Below are positions 60,702 to 64,000 of a DNA stretch of 64,000 nt, in pieces (position 1 is the stretch's first letter; the number at the start of each line of letters is the position of its first letter). The position numbers and the translations under genes are program-made. Under the pieces are notes generated by a model that worked only from the letters and a program-made list of their open reading frames with translations, had not been told where the DNA came from and did no database searches. Source of the stretch: Eleusine coracana subsp. coracana (taxonomy: Eukaryota; Streptophyta; Magnoliopsida; Poales; Poaceae); the NCBI GenBank assembly GCA_032690845.1, contig CM064426.1, positions 75,380,403 to 75,444,402 on the forward strand, read 5' to 3'.

Positions 60702-61090
60702 ACAATATGTGATCTAACACACAAAAACAATAACAAACGTGATGACGCAAGAACAATGGTAAATTTTATTGATTTACCAATGCCATACAATTTGATTGGT
60801 TTCATAGTTTTATCTACTTTGTGAATTTGGTGTTTTATTAAGAAAGAGATGTGTTTATAAATATATTTAAAAGTTTTTAATTCTAATTTATTTATAATAG
60901 CAATTGTGGGTAATTTAATAACTTTATTAGGGGTATTTAATCTAATATTTTAATAATATTAGTAATGGATAATTTAATATTTTTTTCAGAGATATTTTAA
61001 TCTATTTTTTCATAATAACAATAATGCATAATTTTTCTTCTTTTTTCTCAAATTAATGTAGGAATTTCTAGTTCTTAAAAGCCAATATGG
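60276..61090. repeat. Direct duplication of a roughly 340-bp AT-rich unit
   Basis: Unit 1 (about 60276-60612) and unit 2 (about 60757-61090) share TAAATTTTATTGATTTA, TTTGATTGGTTTC-TAGT, TTGTTTTATT-AGAAAGAGA, TAATTTAATAACTTT and ATTAATGT-GGAAT-TCTAG in the same order. Within each unit a GGTAATTTAATAA...TAGG-GTATTT-A-TCTA block is itself repeated two or three times. The units are separated by about 145 bp that include the (AT)n microsatellite. Confidence 0.8.
60642..60697. repeat. (AT)n microsatellite
   Basis: About 28 uninterrupted AT units between the two copies of the 340-bp repeat. Confidence 0.97.
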
Positions 61091-61168
61091 TGACTCATTT
61101 TGTTAATTATAAACTTAAAATTATAATTAATTAAAATTAGGACAAAGCCCAATTAACCCAACATGGGT

Positions 61169-62309
61169 TGTTGGCTAGCCTCATCGACGGGCTCCCTACT
61201 TCACTCGCACGGCCTGGTCGGTCCAATGCTGACCCACTATGGTTTGCAATTCATTGCATGCCACCACTGCCACATGTACTAATGGAAAAAAAATTATATA
61301 TATGGGTGTTGTATATCCTGTTAGAATTATATGGGTTTGGTACATTAATATTCACAATAATTTCTAAAAAATCTTAAAGGCCCATTCATGAGTGGTGGGA
61401 GTGCAAAGGTTTAGTCCCACATTACTAGTGGAGGTGGAGGGAGTCCAACTTATAAGGTTGGTTGCTCTAGCATCTCTTGCAAGTGTGTGGATGGGAGGAA
61501 AAAAGAACACACGCGCGCGCTCACTCGCCTCGCCTCGCCTCGCCGGGCCGGACGGGGCGTGGGCGATGGGCGCGCATCACCTCCGTGAATGGTCCGCCGA
61601 AATTCGGTCCCTTGTCTTATGGGGACGCGGCTTCCTTTTATACTTTTTTTTTACTGCGTATTCCATATATTTAATTATAGAAACCGACGTATTAATATGG
61701 TAACCGACTCGGTTGCGGGACGTCCAACCCTATCGGTTCCTCCCTATAAATACGTACGGGTACCGCCGCAAATCAGATCACGCAATCACCTAGGGTTTTG
61801 TCTCTCGCTACTGTTGCGCCGCCAAGTCTTCTCCATCCCGATTATCGGCGTGCACCGGCGAACGGGAGAGCAGGTCTCCGAAACCGTCGTCCTCTACGAT
61901 CCTGCACCGGGAGAGGACGAATAAGGTTTTTGGGAAGCGCTCTGCACGACTGCTCGATCGCTTCCTCGTCTTCATCAAGTTCGTCGCCACGGCTCGTCTT
62001 CCTCGTCGTCAAGTCGGTCTCAGCCGCCGTCGCCAACAACGTGACGGTGCTGCACGTCGTCGCCGCCTTCTCTACCCAGTCCAGAAGGAAACGTACGTAC
62101 TCTCATCTCAAACTATGTCTTCCATACTAGCTTTCGTAGTCTGCTTGTGTATGATGGATATTGCTATGGTAGATGTTGTGCTTTTATCTGGCTTTATAGA
62201 CCTGTCTAGATCTTATGTAGACTTGTCTAGTTCATTATACAATCTGTTAATCATACTTATGATTTATGTCTGGATTAATATAAAACTAAAAGTGCTAATT
62301 TTTCCAACA
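61169..62309 (+). repeat. Probable 5' LTR of a copia element (about 1.14 kb)
   Basis: TGTTGG at 61169 and CCAACA ending at 62309 form a 6-bp inverted repeat that brackets a stretch with a TATAAATA box (61745-61752). The gag start codon is 34 bp beyond the end. A CTCGCCTCGCC tandem occurs at 61525-61545. I do not find the usual TGGTATCAGAGC primer-binding site right after 62309, so the 3' border is uncertain; the true LTR could be shorter, with part of this region as leader. Confidence 0.55.
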
Positions 62310-62342
62310 ATCAAAAAACCTTATTGTAGGCACTTTAGTTTT

Positions 62343-64000
62343 ATGGCTGGATTTATCGATGCACTGAGGCCAGAGAAATTCACTGGCGTGCACTTCAAAA
62401 GATGGCAAGTGAAAGTCACTCTGTGGCTTACTACCATGAATATGTTCTGGGTGTCCACTGGCAAACCTGAAGGCGATCTCACTGCAGATCAGGAAAAGGC
62501 CTACAGTGAAGCCAACACAATATTCTTGGGCGCTGTTATTGGAGTTTTGGTAGATCATCTTCAGGACGTCTACATCCATCATACAGTCGCTAAAGATATG
62601 TGGGACGCTCTGATCGCTGACTATGGTGGTTTAGATGCTGGCGTTGAACTGTATGTCATTGAGCAGTACCATAATTTTAAGATGATAGATGGCAAATCTG
62701 TCGTCGCACAGGCTCATAAGATACAGTGCATAGTGAAGGAACTCGAATTGCTTAAGATCGTCGTACCTAAGAAGTTTGTGGCTGGGGGCATTATTGCCAA
62801 ATTACCTCCAACTTGGAGGAATTTTGCCACTACTCTTAAACACAAGAGGACGAATATATCTGTCTCAGATTTGATCGCGTCTATTGATGTTGAGGAGAAA
62901 GCTCGTGAGAAGGATAGACGTTCTAAAGTTAACGAGGGGAACACTATAGCCAATATGGTGCATCAACCACAACAGTCTCATGGCAGTGGTGGTAAGGGCA
63001 AGGGCAAGAACAATAAGCCTAAGCATATCACTACCTTCAAGAAGAAGAACAAGGACAAGGGAGCATGCTTTGTTTGCGGTTCGAATGAGCATTGGGCAAA
63101 AAAGTGTCCAGAACGCAAAGGAAGAAAGTCTCCACAGCAGAAGTCTACGAACATGGTGACCAGTGCTGGAGAAAATAGTGGGTATGGTAATTTACCATAT
63201 GTTTTTTCTGTATTTCAATCTACTTATTGGTGGCTTGATACTGGTGCTAATGTTTATGTTTGTGTTGATGCCTCTTTGTTTACTTCTTACCAGGTCGCCC
63301 GGGATTCCTCCATCCTAATGGGGAATGGATCACATGTTTCTGTTCATGGTGTTGGCACGGTCGAGCTGAAGTTCACTTCGGGGAAGATTGTCCAATTGAA
63401 GAACGTACAGCATGTCCCTTCTATCAAGAAGAATCTCGTTAGTGGCTCCCTTTTGTGTAGGGATGGTTTTAAGGTAGTGCTAGAGTCGAATAAAGTTGTC
63501 GTGTCTAAGAGTGGACAATTTATTGGTAAAGGCTATGAGTGCGGAGGCTTGTTCCGCTTTTCCCTTTCAGATTATTGCAATAAGTCTGTGAACTATATTT
63601 GTGATGGTGTTAATGAGAGTGATGCTAGTGTTTGGCATTCACGTTTATGTCATCTAAATTTTGGTTCTATGTCTCGACTTTCCAGCTTGAATTTAATTTC
63701 GAATTTTTCTATTGTCAAAGGTTCTAAGTGCTCAAGTTGTGTGCAACCTAAGCAACCTCGAAAGCCTCACAAGGCTGCAGAGGAGAGACACTTAGCACCA
63801 CTAGAACTTATACATTCAGATCTCTGTGAAATGAATGGTATATTAACTGAGGGTGGAAAAAAATATTTTATGACTTTGATTGATGATGCGACTAGATTTT
63901 GCTATGTTTATCTGTTAAAAACTAAAGATGAGGCTCTAAACTACTTTAAAATTTATAAGGCTGAAGTTGAAACTCAATTAGAGAAAAAGATCAAAAGAAT
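62343..64000 (+). CDS. Ty1/copia gag-pol polyprotein, open at the window edge (partial)
   Basis: From ATG 62343 the frame is open without a stop for 552 codons and runs off the window. Order of domains: copia-type Gag (about residues 1-210), a CCHC zinc knuckle CFVCGSNEHWAKKC (about 242-255), an aspartic protease WWLDTGAN (about 297-304), a GAG-pre-integrase segment with HSRLCHLNF and CSSC, and the start of the integrase core (HSDLC, then LIDDATRF). Protease before integrase, with no reverse transcriptase yet, is the copia order. The clean frame contrasts with the gypsy relics at the left end and suggests a recent insertion. Lineage within copia is not assigned. Confidence 0.92.
   Translation, partial: MAGFIDALRPEKFTGVHFKRWQVKVTLWLTTMNMFWVSTGKPEGDLTADQEKAYSEANTIFLGAVIGVLVDHLQDVYIHHTVAKDMWDALIADYGGLDAGVELYVIEQYHNFKMIDGKSVVAQAHKIQCIVKELELLKIVVPKKFVAGGIIAKLPPTWRNFATTLKHKRTNISVSDLIASIDVEEKAREKDRRSKVNEGNTIANMVHQPQQSHGSGGKGKGKNNKPKHITTFKKKNKDKGACFVCGSNEHWAKKCPERKGRKSPQQKSTNMVTSAGENSGYGNLPYVFSVFQSTYWWLDTGANVYVCVDASLFTSYQVARDSSILMGNGSHVSVHGVGTVELKFTSGKIVQLKNVQHVPSIKKNLVSGSLLCRDGFKVVLESNKVVVSKSGQFIGKGYECGGLFRFSLSDYCNKSVNYICDGVNESDASVWHSRLCHLNFGSMSRLSSLNLISNFSIVKGSKCSSCVQPKQPRKPHKAAEERHLAPLELIHSDLCEMNGILTEGGKKYFMTLIDDATRFCYVYLLKTKDEALNYFKIYKAEVETQLEKKIKR

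Noticed and set aside
60606..60824. Open frame with an Ile-Tyr run
   Set aside because: Created by the (AT)n microsatellite.
1..64000. tRNA, rRNA or other structured RNA genes
   Set aside because: I saw no A-box/B-box pair with a cloverleaf and no rRNA-like sequence, though reading by eye could miss a decayed copy.

Overview
The window is nuclear DNA of a grass (Poaceae), probably a panicoid such as sorghum, foxtail millet, switchgrass or maize. The evidence is monocot-style genes with very GC-rich first exons, GT-AG introns, Ty3/gypsy (Athila- and Tat-like) and Ty1/copia retrotransposons, and a dense load of MITEs, MULEs and CACTA remnants. The species cannot be fixed from the sequence alone.

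Layout. 1-5624 is a nested retrotransposon block: the 3' end of an Athila-like element (LTR 391-1661) sits in the decayed pol of a Tat-like element whose 3' LTR is 4305-5624. 6846-7520 is a decayed Athila-like integrase, followed by a MULE with a perfect 9-bp target duplication (7579-8419) and two CACTA-type elements, one inside the other (about 8630-10165). 11194-11941 is a fold-back element. The first genes are a germin-like protein (13035-13791, +) and a complete 16-exon DGAT1 (14694-20630, -), arranged tail to tail. A two-exon gene of unknown function with a Cys/Trp-rich C-terminus follows (23298-24340, -). An MITE-rich spacer leads to a 4-exon ACC synthase (31891-33523, +). About 12 kb without a recognisable gene holds several MITE and CACTA remnants. 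Next comes a tail-to-tail pair: an 11-exon NDR/NDL protein (46227-48926, +) and a 12-exon ABCC transporter (49495-55397, -). The promoter and first exon of the ABCC gene are duplicated about 3 kb upstream. The right end (61169-64000) is the 5' part of an apparently intact copia element whose gag-pol frame is still open at the window edge.

The host genes do unrelated work: a cell-wall cupin, triacylglycerol synthesis in the ER, ethylene precursor synthesis, an NDR-family signalling protein and an ABC exporter. I see no gene cluster or operon-like system. All six host genes have intact frames across every splice junction I reconstructed. The most unusual structure is the duplicated ABCC promoter and exon 1: the distal copy keeps its start codon and splice donor, and carries a Tourist-type MITE whose empty site survives in the proximal copy.
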